A stretch of DNA of 64,000 bases from Paracoccaceae bacterium (GCA_019090795.1 JAHRVG010000004.1:61162-125161), one strand, 5' to 3'. Positions 10,786-19,570 are shown, numbered from the stretch's first letter. Notes: generated by a model from the sequence alone, not told the origin. Numbers and translations are program-made.

Positions 10786-11925
10786 CTAACGTGTCAGAAC
10801 GATACCGGCGGTATCGGTCCAGGACAGCCAAACCGGATCTTCCCAAGTATAGCTGCGCCTTGAAATGCGGCGATTATTCGCGGCCTGTGCCTTGATGGTT
10901 TGGCCGGTGCTGATCTTTACATAATAGGTCGAGAGGTTTCCAAGGTAGGCAATGTCGATGATTTCGCCCTGCACCATATTAGCGGCTTTGTCAGGGCGTT
11001 CCTTGGAGATTGCCACCTTTTCAGGGCGAATGGCAAAGGTCACATCGTTGCCCTTTGCAAGCGTTTCACTGGACCTTCCCGCAAGCGGTTGCTCGCCTTC
11101 GGCCCAGTGAATTTCCACGATATCATCATTGAGGGGCGTTACTTTGCCTTTGATCAGGTTCACCTCGCCAATGAAATCGGCCACGTAGGTTGAATTCGGT
11201 GTTTCATAAATCCGGTCCGGTGTGTTCACTTGAATCAACTGCCCATGGTTCATCACCGCAACGCGGCTCGCGACGGTCATGGCTTCCTCTTGGTCGTGGG
11301 TTACAATTACAAATGTGGTGCCAGTTTTTTCTTGAATGTCCATCAGCTCAAACTGGGTTTCCTGCCGCAGCTTTTTGTCCAGCGCCCCCAAGGGTTCATC
11401 CAGCAACAGCAGTTTGGGCGCCTTGGCCAAAGAACGCGCCAGCGCCACCCTTTGCCTTTGACCACCGGAAATTTGATGCGGTTTGCGCGCAGCAAACGTC
11501 GATAGCTGAACCAGCGCCAGCATCTCGTCCACCCGCCCGGCAATTTCCGATTTGGGCATATCAGATCGCTTCAACCCGAAGGCAATATTTTCGGCTACCG
11601 TCAAATGCGGAAACAGGGCGTAGGATTGAAACATCATATTCACCGCCCGTTTGTTGGGCGGCAAAGGGGCAACATCCTGACCCTCCAGCGTAATCACGCC
11701 TGCAGTCGAGGATTCAAATCCAGCCAGCATCCGCATCAAAGTAGTTTTACCGCAGCCGGAGGGGCCGAGCAGGGCAAAAAACTCTTTTTCGTAGATCTTC
11801 AGGTCGATATTGTCGATCGCCGTGAATTCACCAAAGCGTTTGGTAACTCCCTTGAATTCGATCAGCGGGGTTTGCGTTGGGTCGTTCCAGGGGCTGAACT
11901 CGTTAGAAGTGTCGTCTTGTTGCAT
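10786..11925 (-). CDS. potA: ABC transporter ATP-binding protein, PotA-type (polyamine)
   Basis: A 379-residue ATPase. Walker A GPSGCGKTT is near residue 54, the signature ISGGQRQRVALARSL near 150, Walker B LLLLDEPLGALD near 169, and the switch His in IVTHDQEEAMT. The C-terminal 130 residues form the TOBE/regulatory domain. The frame stays open upstream to 12051, but the start at 11925 gives MQQDD and normal length; GGGGG lies shortly before it. No periplasmic binding protein gene (potD) is present between or around potABC, which is unusual; one must be encoded elsewhere if this importer works. Confidence 0.9.
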   Translation of the reverse strand: MQQDDTSNEFSPWNDPTQTPLIEFKGVTKRFGEFTAIDNIDLKIYEKEFFALLGPSGCGKTTLMRMLAGFESSTAGVITLEGQDVAPLPPNKRAVNMMFQSYALFPHLTVAENIAFGLKRSDMPKSEIAGRVDEMLALVQLSTFAARKPHQISGGQRQRVALARSLAKAPKLLLLDEPLGALDKKLRQETQFELMDIQEKTGTTFVIVTHDQEEAMTVASRVAVMNHGQLIQVNTPDRIYETPNSTYVADFIGEVNLIKGKVTPLNDDIVEIHWAEGEQPLAGRSSETLAKGNDVTFAIRPEKVAISKERPDKAANMVQGEIIDIAYLGNLSTYYVKISTGQTIKAQAANNRRISRRSYTWEDPVWLSWTDTAGIVLTR

Positions 11926-12073
11926 AAAGCCCCCAATAGCTTGGTCGGGAACCACCACTGATCCCCACTTTGAACGCATTAAGGCATGAAATGATAATTT
12001 GATCAAATTGTATTTTTTAGTTTCGGCCAAGAGACATGCAACGGGCCGCAAGATTCATACCTGCCACTTGAAT

Positions 12074-12679
12074 TTATTCGTGGTTATGAACCATTTCACC
12101 CTTGGCCATTCCAATGTGATGGGCCTGATGGTGATCGCCAATTGTCATCAACCCAAAAAACCCAAGGGCCTGAATGATATAGAAATCCTGATCCGACGTC
12201 ACAGTCCAGACAACCGAATTATCGTCTACCTGCACATTGCTGTTCCAGCCTGTATCCGCCGCAAGGACTGGCCCGTGTGCTGGTACCATCCGCGAGACTG
12301 CCCCTCCACCAAAGCCGTTGCGGCTGGCGGTCATCTGCAATCCGCCGTTCACTTTCTTCGTGCTGACCTCCGTGTTGGTGATCAGCATGTCCATGTCCAC
12401 CAGATGCTGGCGTAACCCGTCAATATCCACCCGATTCCAGTCGGTCTCAGGATCTGCACGCAATAGCGTCACAATTTCCATCATCGCCGCAAAGGCACCT
12501 TGCCCCGGCTCGGTCGGGATCGGGCCGCTGGTTATTGTCGGCATGTTATGGGACATGCCTTCGTGTGTCATTCCTTCTGTGTGCTGCATGGTGTGGCTCG
12601 GAGTGGTTTGCGCCCATACGGCGACACTGCTGCCAAAGGCCAAGACTGCCAGTCCGGCGATTGCGATTTTTCTGTTCAT
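12074..12679 (-). CDS. Secreted Met/His-rich periplasmic protein of unknown function
   Basis: A 201-residue protein not matched to a named family. Residues 1-23 form a clear Sec signal peptide (MNRKIAIAGLAVLAFGSSV, then AWAQ). Right after it comes a Met/His-rich stretch (HTMQHTEGMTHEGMSHNM), and the C-terminus is again His-rich (GDHHQAHHIGMAKGEMVHNHE). Such ends suggest copper or another soft metal. The middle contains acidic and aromatic segments without recognised catalytic motifs. It is divergent from a Crp/Fnr regulator with 57 bases between. A role in periplasmic metal handling is inferred only from composition. Confidence 0.75.
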   Translation of the reverse strand: MNRKIAIAGLAVLAFGSSVAVWAQTTPSHTMQHTEGMTHEGMSHNMPTITSGPIPTEPGQGAFAAMMEIVTLLRADPETDWNRVDIDGLRQHLVDMDMLITNTEVSTKKVNGGLQMTASRNGFGGGAVSRMVPAHGPVLAADTGWNSNVQVDDNSVVWTVTSDQDFYIIQALGFFGLMTIGDHHQAHHIGMAKGEMVHNHE

Positions 12680-12734
12680 TTCAGGCTCCCGTTTAAATGA
12701 TAATCTGTTGACTAGATTGAATCGAGCTTAAGGG

Positions 12735-12752
12735 TTATGATTTCGATCATAA
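12735..12752. promoter_or_regulatory. 18-bp perfect palindrome with Fnr-like core
   Basis: TTATGAT-TTCG-ATCATAA is a perfect inverted repeat whose core TGAT-N4-ATCA equals that of the FNR box. It covers the candidate start codon at 12737 and touches the alternative start at 12752 of the Crp/Fnr-family gene, so bound protein would block its expression. Confidence 0.5.
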
Positions 12753-13333
12753 TGAAGAATTTTCCTACGCCGACACCCTTTGATTGCCTGCCGCCTCAGG
12801 CGGTCGGCCAAACCACCTTTAGCCGCAAGCAAGTTGTCTTTCATCAAGGCATGATACCCCAAGCACTATTCCATGTGGCATCCGGAGCGGTGATTCTGGA
12901 ACGTCACACCGAAGCGGGGCAAAAAGTGGTGCTGCACAGGGCGGGCACAGGGGATTTGATTGCCGAAGCATCCCTGTTTTCCTCTGCTTATCATTGTACC
13001 TGCATCGCGGATTCAGACGCCACGTTAATCGCGCTTAATAAACAAGCGGTTTTGCGCATGATGGCCACCAATCCGGAATTTGCTGGTGCCTTGGTCAAGA
13101 AGATGGCCCGCCAAGTGCAACGCTATCGCCGCCAATTGGAATTGCGAACAATCCTTCCTGCCGTTGATCGTGTGCTTGCCGGCCTGTCAGATGGCTGGCT
13201 GCAAGGTAGCGTGATGCAATTTGCTAGCGACATCGGCCTCAGCCACGAGGCAACATATCGCGCGCTTTCAACACTGGTGGCCAATGGCAAAATTCAAAAG
13301 ACCGGCCGTGGAAAATATGTGGCTCTATCCTGA
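12737..13333 (+). CDS. Crp/Fnr-family transcriptional regulator
   Basis: A 198-residue regulator. A cyclic-nucleotide-binding-type beta barrel (about residues 20-120) is followed by a long dimerisation helix (VKKMARQVQRYRRQLELR) and a winged HTH with recognition segment SHEATYRAL, in which the Glu and Arg that read TGA half-sites in CRP and FNR are present. The N-terminal Cys cluster of oxygen-sensing FNR is absent, so it is not a classical FNR. Two starts are possible: ATG 12737 (AAGGG only 2 nt away) and ATG 12752 (no good ribosome site); both collide with the palindrome at 12735-12752, which suggests autoregulation. It is divergent from the metal-rich periplasmic protein gene. Confidence 0.88.
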   Translation: MISIIMKNFPTPTPFDCLPPQAVGQTTFSRKQVVFHQGMIPQALFHVASGAVILERHTEAGQKVVLHRAGTGDLIAEASLFSSAYHCTCIADSDATLIALNKQAVLRMMATNPEFAGALVKKMARQVQRYRRQLELRTILPAVDRVLAGLSDGWLQGSVMQFASDIGLSHEATYRALSTLVANGKIQKTGRGKYVALS

Positions 13334-13354
13334 CTGCTTTGGTCAAACTACAAT

Positions 13355-16300
13355 TCACCCCGCTTGTGCCAGCAGGGCTGCGTTGCCGCCTGCGGCTGTG
13401 GTGTCGATACAAACGTGGCGCTCGATTGTCAGGCGCTCTATTGGGTCAACTTCGCTGATCAAAGGCAGCAACACTCCATCCCGCATTGCCAGTGCAAGCC
13501 GCATTTTGCGCAACTCCTCAGGTGATGCAAAGCTAAGAACCGCATCAAAACCTGACAGTTTTCCAAGCGCATCCGGTTCAAGGTGCCCATCGGCAAGGAT
13601 CGGGCTGCAACCCGCCAACTTCGCCGCCTGCTTTTGTGCATTGTAATCGGCCTGTGTTGGCCCAAGGCACAAAACAATACCCCGGCCAAAACGGGACAGC
13701 TGGTTGGATTCCCCTGTTGGGCCGGGCAGGGTAATTTTGCCCAGCGCCACCGGTGCCTGCGGCATCGCATCAAGGATTTCCGCCTGCAAGGCTTCCAGAT
13801 CAACCGCGCCATGGGCAATATCATGCTGGCACACCTCTGCCTGTTTGAACCGTGCCACATAGGCAGGCCCGCCCGCCTTGGGGCCAGTGCCAGACAGCCC
13901 TTCTCCACCAAAGGGCTGCGCGCCGACAACTGCGCCAATCTGGTTGCGGTTCACATAGATATTGCCAACCCGCAGCTTTGCGATAACCGCTTGAACCCTG
14001 CAGTCAATCCGCGAATGGATGCCAAACGTCAGGCCATAACCGCTGGCATTCACCGCCTCGATCACCTGATCCAGTTCCTCCGCTTTGAACACCGCCACAT
14101 GCAGCACCGGCCCGAATATTTCCTCGGTCAGATCGGCAATGCCATTCACCTGCAAAACTGTGGGCGACACAAAGCTGCCAACCATCGGTGCCTTCAGTTC
14201 CTTCAGTATACGCCCTTCGCTGCGGGCAAATTCGATGTGATCGACAATTTTGCCAGCGGCGACCTTGTCGATCACTGGGCCAATGTCGGTGGAAAACTCC
14301 CACGGGTTGCCGATTACTTGTTCGTCCATCGCCCCGTAAAGCATTTCCAGAAATGGCTCGCAGATATCTTCTTGCAGATACAACACCCGCAGGGCGGAAC
14401 AGCGCTGGCCTGCGGATTGAAAGGCTCCGGTGATGATGTCGCGCACCGCCTGTTCCGGCAGCGCGGTGCTGTCCACCACCATTGCATTCAACCCGCCGGT
14501 TTCGGCAATCAACGGGGCCTCTGGCGTAAGGTTTTGCGCCATTGCCCGATTGATCCGCTGCGCTGTGGCAGTAGAACCGGTGAAGCAAACCCCGGCAATG
14601 CGCGGATCAGAGCAAAGGGCGGCCCCCACCACGGTACCGGCACCGGGCAGGAGTTGCAGAACATCACGCGGCACGCCTGCCTCGTGCAGCAAGCTGACCG
14701 CACGGGTCGCAACGAGCCCCGTGGCTTCTGCCGGTTTTGCGAGCACGCCGTTGCCTGCCGCCAGCGCCGCTCCGATCTGGCCACTGAAAATTGCCAGCGG
14801 AAAATTCCAGGGAGAAATGCAGGCAAATATACCGCGTGCAGGGCTATCGCCAAGGCGCTCTGCCTCACCCGCATAAAACCGCAGGAAATCCACCGCCTCG
14901 CGTAATTCGCTGATGGCATCAGTCTGGGATTTCCCGGCTTCGCGGGTGAGCAGGGCAAAGAGCTCGCCAAAGTGGGCCTCATAGAGATCGGCACCGCAGC
15001 GCAAAACAGCGGCCCGTTCATGTACAGGTGCGCGCCACTTTTGTGCGGCACTCAGGGCTTGCTCAAGGTCTTGGACGCTGACAACAGTAACCTTGCCTAC
15101 CCTGTCTTTTGGGTCGGCGGGGTTGAAAACCGCATGGCTTTCGCCGCCCACTGGATTAAAGGCCAACAGGGGCTTGGCCTCCCATTGATGGTGCAGAAAC
15201 GGCGCGCGCGCGGTATTGATTGCTGTTAGGTCATCCTCATCGCGCACATCCCACCCTTTGGAGTTTTTTCGGGTTGGGGCAAATATCTGAGATGGCATGA
15301 CCACAGCGGTTGGCGTGTCGTTGTCGATTTCTGCAAGGGCCTCATACGGATCTTCGGCTACGATTTCGGCGGCAACATCTTCATCGACAATCTGGTTTAC
15401 AAAGGAACTATTGGCACCGTTTTCCAACAGGCGCCGCACCAGATAGGCCAGCAAATCACGGTGCGCGCCGGCGGGTGCATAAATCCGACAGCGGGTGCCT
15501 TGTTGCAAGGCCAGATCATGCAGGACCTCGCCCATGCCATGCAGACGCTGGAATTCGAAAGCGGATTTATCGTGGGCCATTTCCAGAATCGCCGCTACGG
15601 TGTGGGCATTGTGGGTGGCAAATTGCTGGTAAATTCGGCTAGTCATATTCAGCAGCTTGGCCGCGCAACACAGATAGCTGACATCGGTTGCCGCCTTACG
15701 GGTGAACACTGGAAAACCGGCCAGCCCCTCGACCTGCGCCCGTTTGATTTCCGTGTCCCAATAGGCCCCTTTGACAAGGCGAACCATGATTTTGCGATCC
15801 AGTTCCACGGCAAGGGCATGCAACCAATCCAGTACCGCACCAGAGCGTTTGCCATAAGCCTGTACCACCACGCCAAAACCATCCCACCCAGCCAGTTCCG
15901 GCTTGTGCAGAACCGCCTCGATCACATCAAGTGACAGCTCGAGCCGGTCTGCCTCCTCTGCATCAATATTAAACCCCATGCCCGCGTCTTTGGCCTGTTT
16001 GGCCAGCGTAACAACCCGCGCCGTCAATTCCGCCATTACACGGGGTTTTTGACCAAGCTCGTAACGAGGATGCAGGGCCGAAAGCTTTACTGAAATTCCC
16101 GGATTTTCGCGAGTGTCACCAGAATTAGAATGCTTGGCAAGTTGCGCAATCGCGTCGCGATAGGCCCGATAAAAACCGGCCGCGTCCGCAGCTGTCAATG
16201 CGGCCTCGCCCAGCATGTCGTAGGAAAAGGTATAACCCTGCTTTTTTCGTTCCGCCCCCCGTTTAACGGCCTCCTTAATGGTGCGGCCCAGAACAAACTG

Positions 16301-16807
16301 GTGGCCCATTTCACGTATTGCCCGATCCACGGCAACACGAATGACCGGCTCTCCCAGCCGTTTGATTGCGCCGCGCAGCACGGCGGCAACACCGGAACCG
16401 TGGTCTTCTTGCAAAACCTTGCCCGTCAACATCAACGCCCAGGTCGAGGCGTTAACCAGTGATGAGCTGGAATGGCCCAGATGCTTCCCCCAGGCGCTGG
16501 GGGCGATTTTATCCTCAATCAGCGCGTCGATTGTTTGGGCATCGGGAACGCGCAGCAGGGCCTCGGCCAAACACATCAGTGCAACGCCCTCATTGGTCGA
16601 GAGGCCATATTCAGCGAGGAAAACCTCCATCAGGGTTGGGGTGCTATCCTTCCTGATGGCGTTTACCAGATCAAGGGCGCGGGCGTGGCTGGCTTGGCGC
16701 AACTCGTGGGTGATGCCAGTGGCGTTTCGAAGCTGCTCCAGCACTTTGGATTCAGGTAACTGATTTAATACGCGGATCTGGGTGCGGAATTGGGCGAGGG
16801 TTTTCAT
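13355..16807 (-). CDS. putA: Bifunctional proline dehydrogenase / L-glutamate gamma-semialdehyde dehydrogenase
   Basis: A 1150-residue PutA that oxidises proline to glutamate: FAD-dependent proline dehydrogenase first, NAD-dependent P5C dehydrogenase second. The PRODH barrel spans about residues 130-470 (MVRLVKGAYWDTEIKRA). The aldehyde dehydrogenase spans about 560-1020, with the Glu in AETGGLNAMVVDS and the catalytic Cys in SAGQRCSALRV. A C-terminal domain of roughly 120 residues follows. The N-terminal ribbon-helix-helix DNA-binding domain of enterobacterial PutA is missing, so this enzyme is not its own repressor, in agreement with a divergent Lrp-type regulator at 16953. Confidence 0.95.
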   Translation of the reverse strand: MKTLAQFRTQIRVLNQLPESKVLEQLRNATGITHELRQASHARALDLVNAIRKDSTPTLMEVFLAEYGLSTNEGVALMCLAEALLRVPDAQTIDALIEDKIAPSAWGKHLGHSSSSLVNASTWALMLTGKVLQEDHGSGVAAVLRGAIKRLGEPVIRVAVDRAIREMGHQFVLGRTIKEAVKRGAERKKQGYTFSYDMLGEAALTAADAAGFYRAYRDAIAQLAKHSNSGDTRENPGISVKLSALHPRYELGQKPRVMAELTARVVTLAKQAKDAGMGFNIDAEEADRLELSLDVIEAVLHKPELAGWDGFGVVVQAYGKRSGAVLDWLHALAVELDRKIMVRLVKGAYWDTEIKRAQVEGLAGFPVFTRKAATDVSYLCCAAKLLNMTSRIYQQFATHNAHTVAAILEMAHDKSAFEFQRLHGMGEVLHDLALQQGTRCRIYAPAGAHRDLLAYLVRRLLENGANSSFVNQIVDEDVAAEIVAEDPYEALAEIDNDTPTAVVMPSQIFAPTRKNSKGWDVRDEDDLTAINTARAPFLHHQWEAKPLLAFNPVGGESHAVFNPADPKDRVGKVTVVSVQDLEQALSAAQKWRAPVHERAAVLRCGADLYEAHFGELFALLTREAGKSQTDAISELREAVDFLRFYAGEAERLGDSPARGIFACISPWNFPLAIFSGQIGAALAAGNGVLAKPAEATGLVATRAVSLLHEAGVPRDVLQLLPGAGTVVGAALCSDPRIAGVCFTGSTATAQRINRAMAQNLTPEAPLIAETGGLNAMVVDSTALPEQAVRDIITGAFQSAGQRCSALRVLYLQEDICEPFLEMLYGAMDEQVIGNPWEFSTDIGPVIDKVAAGKIVDHIEFARSEGRILKELKAPMVGSFVSPTVLQVNGIADLTEEIFGPVLHVAVFKAEELDQVIEAVNASGYGLTFGIHSRIDCRVQAVIAKLRVGNIYVNRNQIGAVVGAQPFGGEGLSGTGPKAGGPAYVARFKQAEVCQHDIAHGAVDLEALQAEILDAMPQAPVALGKITLPGPTGESNQLSRFGRGIVLCLGPTQADYNAQKQAAKLAGCSPILADGHLEPDALGKLSGFDAVLSFASPEELRKMRLALAMRDGVLLPLISEVDPIERLTIERHVCIDTTAAGGNAALLAQAG

Positions 16808-16952
16808 GGCTTCAAACCTTTGAGTGGATCGTCGGAGAGCAAACGTTGCGACATTATAACAGAAATCGAGTAGGGTTTTTCACTATAACCGGCCAATAAA
16901 TGTGATAAACAAACTAAACATTGGATATATAATAAGGTGATTGGGCTAAGAA
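16808..16952. promoter_or_regulatory. Divergent putA / Lrp-regulator promoter region
   Basis: 145 AT-rich bases between the divergent genes. A TATAAT at 16928-16933 serves the plus strand, 20 bases before the regulator start. A minus-strand TATAAT lies near 16852-16858 for putA. Matching -35 hexamers are weak, which fits promoters that need the activator. Confidence 0.4.
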
Positions 16953-17414
16953 ATGCAAAAACAAAGGCAATTAGATCAATTTGACCATGCTATCCTGAGC
17001 GCATTGTCCCGAGAAGGGCGGCTGTCGATTACTGAGCTGGCAAATCGGGTTGGCTTGTCAAAAACGCCCTGTCAGGCACGGTTGAAAAGGCTTTTGGAAC
17101 AGGGATTTATTCAAGGGTTTCGGGCGGTTCTGGATCCGGTAAAACTGGATCGTCAGCATGTGGCATTTACCGAGGTTAAGCTGAGTGAAACAACGGAAAA
17201 GGCCCTCACTGCCTTCAATCAGGCGGTGATCAAAGTACCTGAAATCGAATCCTGCCATATGATTGCCGGGGCATTTGACTATTTGCTAAAGGTGCGCACA
17301 CGCGATGTGAACGATTATCGACGTGTTTTAGGGGAGGTGATTTCTGCCCTGCCAAATGTGGCGAGCACCTCTACGCATGTTTCGATGCAATCGGTAAAGG
17401 ATAGCGTGCTATGA
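16953..17414 (+). CDS. putR: Lrp/AsnC-family regulator, probable proline-responsive activator of putA
   Basis: A 153-residue Lrp-type protein. The N-terminal HTH (about residues 10-60) reads FDHAILSALSREGRLSITEL with the recognition helix VGLSKTPCQARLKRL. The C-terminal RAM domain carries the usual IESCHMIAGAFDYLLKVRT and ASTSTHVSMQSV strands. Lrp-type PutR proteins divergent from putA activate it in response to proline in Agrobacterium and Rhodobacter; the same arrangement here supports the name. A hairpin overlapping its stop probably ends transcription. Confidence 0.88.
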   Translation: MQKQRQLDQFDHAILSALSREGRLSITELANRVGLSKTPCQARLKRLLEQGFIQGFRAVLDPVKLDRQHVAFTEVKLSETTEKALTAFNQAVIKVPEIESCHMIAGAFDYLLKVRTRDVNDYRRVLGEVISALPNVASTSTHVSMQSVKDSVL

Positions 17415-17433
17415 TATAAGTATAGCACGCTAT
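17401..17433 (+). terminator. Hairpin overlapping the regulator stop codon, probable terminator
   Basis: A perfect 12-bp stem, ATAGCGTGCTAT (17401-17412) with ATAGCACGCTAT (17422-17433) and a 9-base loop, covers the last codons and stop of the Lrp-type gene. The downstream sequence is AT-rich (TAAACTATTTTG) but has no long T run, so termination is probable but not certain. Confidence 0.55.
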
Positions 17434-17462
17434 TAAACTATTTTGCCTTCGGCGAGGATATT

Positions 17463-17480
17463 TATTTCGAATTCGAAATA
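17463..17480. repeat. 18-bp perfect palindrome beside the recombinase gene
   Basis: TATTTCGAATTCGAAATA is its own reverse complement over all 18 bases. It lies 9 bases beyond the stop of the tyrosine recombinase gene (minus strand). It lacks a following T run and GC content expected for a terminator. It could be a recombination or regulator site; this is inference. Confidence 0.5.
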
Positions 17481-17489
17481 GGCAGAGCG

Positions 17490-18545
17490 TCAATCCAGCA
17501 GGTCGGTTGCAGGATTTTCGGCGATGTCCACATCATCATAGTATCGTTGCGCCTGAGCCATCGAGCGATGCAAAGACAGGCGCATAGCGGCCTGTATTGG
17601 GGCACCGTTCAGGGCGGCTTGGGTCAGGAAACCAGAGCGCAGCCCGTGGGGCGAGGCGAAATCATCTGGATAGCCTGCAAGGGTCAGGCGGCGTTTGATG
17701 ATCTGGCGGATGGCATCGGGCGCAAGGCCGCGTTCCAGCGCGTCGTCGGATTTGGTTATCGGTCGGAATAGCGGGCCATCGGTGATTGCGCCGGCCTCGA
17801 TCCACAGTGCCAGCGCACGCGCTGCGCGGCCTTTGAGCACCAGCTTGGGCGTTGTGCCTTTGGCGGTGGTTTTGGTGTTTAGCAGCTGAATCCAGATCAA
17901 GCCTTTTTCGTCGAATTCCTTGAGCGAAATATCAGCGCGCATCAAGCCGGTGATCTCTGATCGGCGTCGCCCGCCAGAGGCCCAGCCAAGCATCAACACC
18001 GCCTTGTCGCGCAGATCACGCAGGGAATAGTTACAAGTGGCGAGCATGGCCTCCAGCACTTCGCGGGTGATCGGATTTTGCGATTTCGGCGTATGCGGGC
18101 GGGCGGCGGCGCGTCGCGCTTTGGCGCGGGCCTGACGGATCAGGGGTGCATCGAACGGCGAGGCAAGGTTTTTCATTCGATGAAAGGCGCGCCAACTGGC
18201 AATGCGGCGATCCAGCGTGGCGGGCGCTGGACAAGTCAGTGATTTACGCAGCCCTTGCCGGATCAGCGCACCCGCCGCAATGCGGGCGCTATCATCGGGG
18301 GCGGCTTCGGCCAAATCACGGGCGTGATCAAGAATGAAACGCAGAGCAACTGTTTCATCCTCGGGCCACAAAAGAGCGGTACCAAACACGGCCTCGCGCC
18401 AAGCGGTAATGTAGATCAGATCCCGCTCATAGGCGCGCAGGGTATTTTGCGGGGTGCCGCGCACATACAGATCAGTCAGGGCGGCTTCGTCCTCGACTGA
18501 CAGGGTCGGTAAGACCAAAGGTGTGTGAAGGGGTTTGTTTGCCAT
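17490..18545 (-). CDS. Tyrosine recombinase / site-specific integrase
   Basis: A 351-residue phage-integrase-family recombinase. The N-terminal SAM-like core-binding domain spans about residues 20-130 (GTPQNTLRAYERDL). The catalytic domain follows with the first Arg in GWASGGRRRSEITGL, the box II HGLRSGF motif, then SLHRSMAQAQRYY holding the second His and the nucleophilic Tyr. All expected catalytic positions are present. No excisionase, phage or transposon gene, or tRNA neighbours it, and housekeeping genes lie on both sides, so it is not obviously part of a present-day mobile element. Confidence 0.85.
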   Translation of the reverse strand: MANKPLHTPLVLPTLSVEDEAALTDLYVRGTPQNTLRAYERDLIYITAWREAVFGTALLWPEDETVALRFILDHARDLAEAAPDDSARIAAGALIRQGLRKSLTCPAPATLDRRIASWRAFHRMKNLASPFDAPLIRQARAKARRAAARPHTPKSQNPITREVLEAMLATCNYSLRDLRDKAVLMLGWASGGRRRSEITGLMRADISLKEFDEKGLIWIQLLNTKTTAKGTTPKLVLKGRAARALALWIEAGAITDGPLFRPITKSDDALERGLAPDAIRQIIKRRLTLAGYPDDFASPHGLRSGFLTQAALNGAPIQAAMRLSLHRSMAQAQRYYDDVDIAENPATDLLD

Positions 18546-18646
18546 GGGTTCCAGCTTGGCGGAAAAGGCCGACGGTTACAACAACAAGAACAGATGCGGC
18601 AACCCGCCCCTTGCGCCAAATGCCCTGTGCGGCGCATTAACACCTT

Positions 18647-19570
18647 ATGAAACATATTCGCATTGCTCTGTGGCTGCTGATTGCCACGCTCGCCAGCCCG
18701 TTGCAGGCTGAAACGTCACTGACCGTTCACAAGGTGGCTGACAACGCTTTTGCTATCGTTGGCGACCTTGGCCAGCGCAATCCGCAGAACATGGCAAATA
18801 ACGCCAGTTTCGGGTTGGTTGTGACAAATGCAGGTGCAGTACTGATTGATGCAGGGGGCAGCCGCGCGGGTGCAGTTGCATTGCACAAGGCGATTTCCAC
18901 AGTGACAGACCAGCCGGTAACCCATGTAATCAATTCGGGTGGGCAGGACCATCGCTGGCTGGGGAATGGGTATTGGAAAGAACAAGGGGCGGTTGTGATT
19001 GCTTCGGCCGCGGCGGTTGAGGATCAGCAAGAGCGGGCCTCGATGCAGTTGACGGTTTTGTCAAACTTGCTGGGGAATGACGTGCTGGCGGGAACAGAAC
19101 CTGTCTATGCCGATGTGACTTTTGAAGAGAGTTACGAGCTGGCAGTCGGGGGCACGGTTTTGCAGTTGACCCATCTGGACGGTGCCCACACGCCGGGTGA
19201 TGCATTTGTCTGGAATGCGGATTCCAAAACCATGTTCACCGGTGATATTGTTTATATGGAGCGTATTTTGGGGGTGAACGATGTTTCCAACACCCTTGCT
19301 TGGGTAGAAACATTCGAAGCTTTTGCAGCGTTCAATCCGGATCATGTTGTTCCCGGCCACGGCCATGCGACGGATCTGGCAGGGGCGACCAAAGATACCT
19401 ATGATTATCTAACCAATTTGCGAACCCAAATGGCCACCTTTATCGAGGATGGCGGCGAGATTACGGATTCGATTCATTTGGACCAGTCGGCATTCTCCTA
19501 TCTGGCCAATTTCGAAGGGCTGGCCAAACGCAACGCGCAAGCGACCTTTGGCCAGATGGAATGGGAATAG
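18647..19570 (+). CDS. Secreted metallo-beta-lactamase-fold protein with incomplete zinc site
   Basis: A 307-residue MBL-fold protein with a signal peptide (MKHIRIALWLLIATLASPLQA). In the usual HxHxDH motif the segment reads NSGGQDHRWLG, so the first two His are replaced by Ser and Gly while Asp-His stay. The later ligands are present: His in LDGAHTPGD, Asp in MFTGDIVY and His in VPGHGHATD. Thus the second zinc site (Asp, His, His) is intact and the first is largely lost, pointing to a mono-metal enzyme or altered activity. It resembles the SoxH/quinoprotein-associated hydrolases; no quinoprotein gene is adjacent. Confidence 0.78.
   Translation: MKHIRIALWLLIATLASPLQAETSLTVHKVADNAFAIVGDLGQRNPQNMANNASFGLVVTNAGAVLIDAGGSRAGAVALHKAISTVTDQPVTHVINSGGQDHRWLGNGYWKEQGAVVIASAAAVEDQQERASMQLTVLSNLLGNDVLAGTEPVYADVTFEESYELAVGGTVLQLTHLDGAHTPGDAFVWNADSKTMFTGDIVYMERILGVNDVSNTLAWVETFEAFAAFNPDHVVPGHGHATDLAGATKDTYDYLTNLRTQMATFIEDGGEITDSIHLDQSAFSYLANFEGLAKRNAQATFGQMEWE

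Noticed and set aside
13583..14905. 440-codon plus-strand ORF opposite putA
   Set aside because: Antisense shadow of a well-conserved enzyme, no start signal and no recognisable domain.
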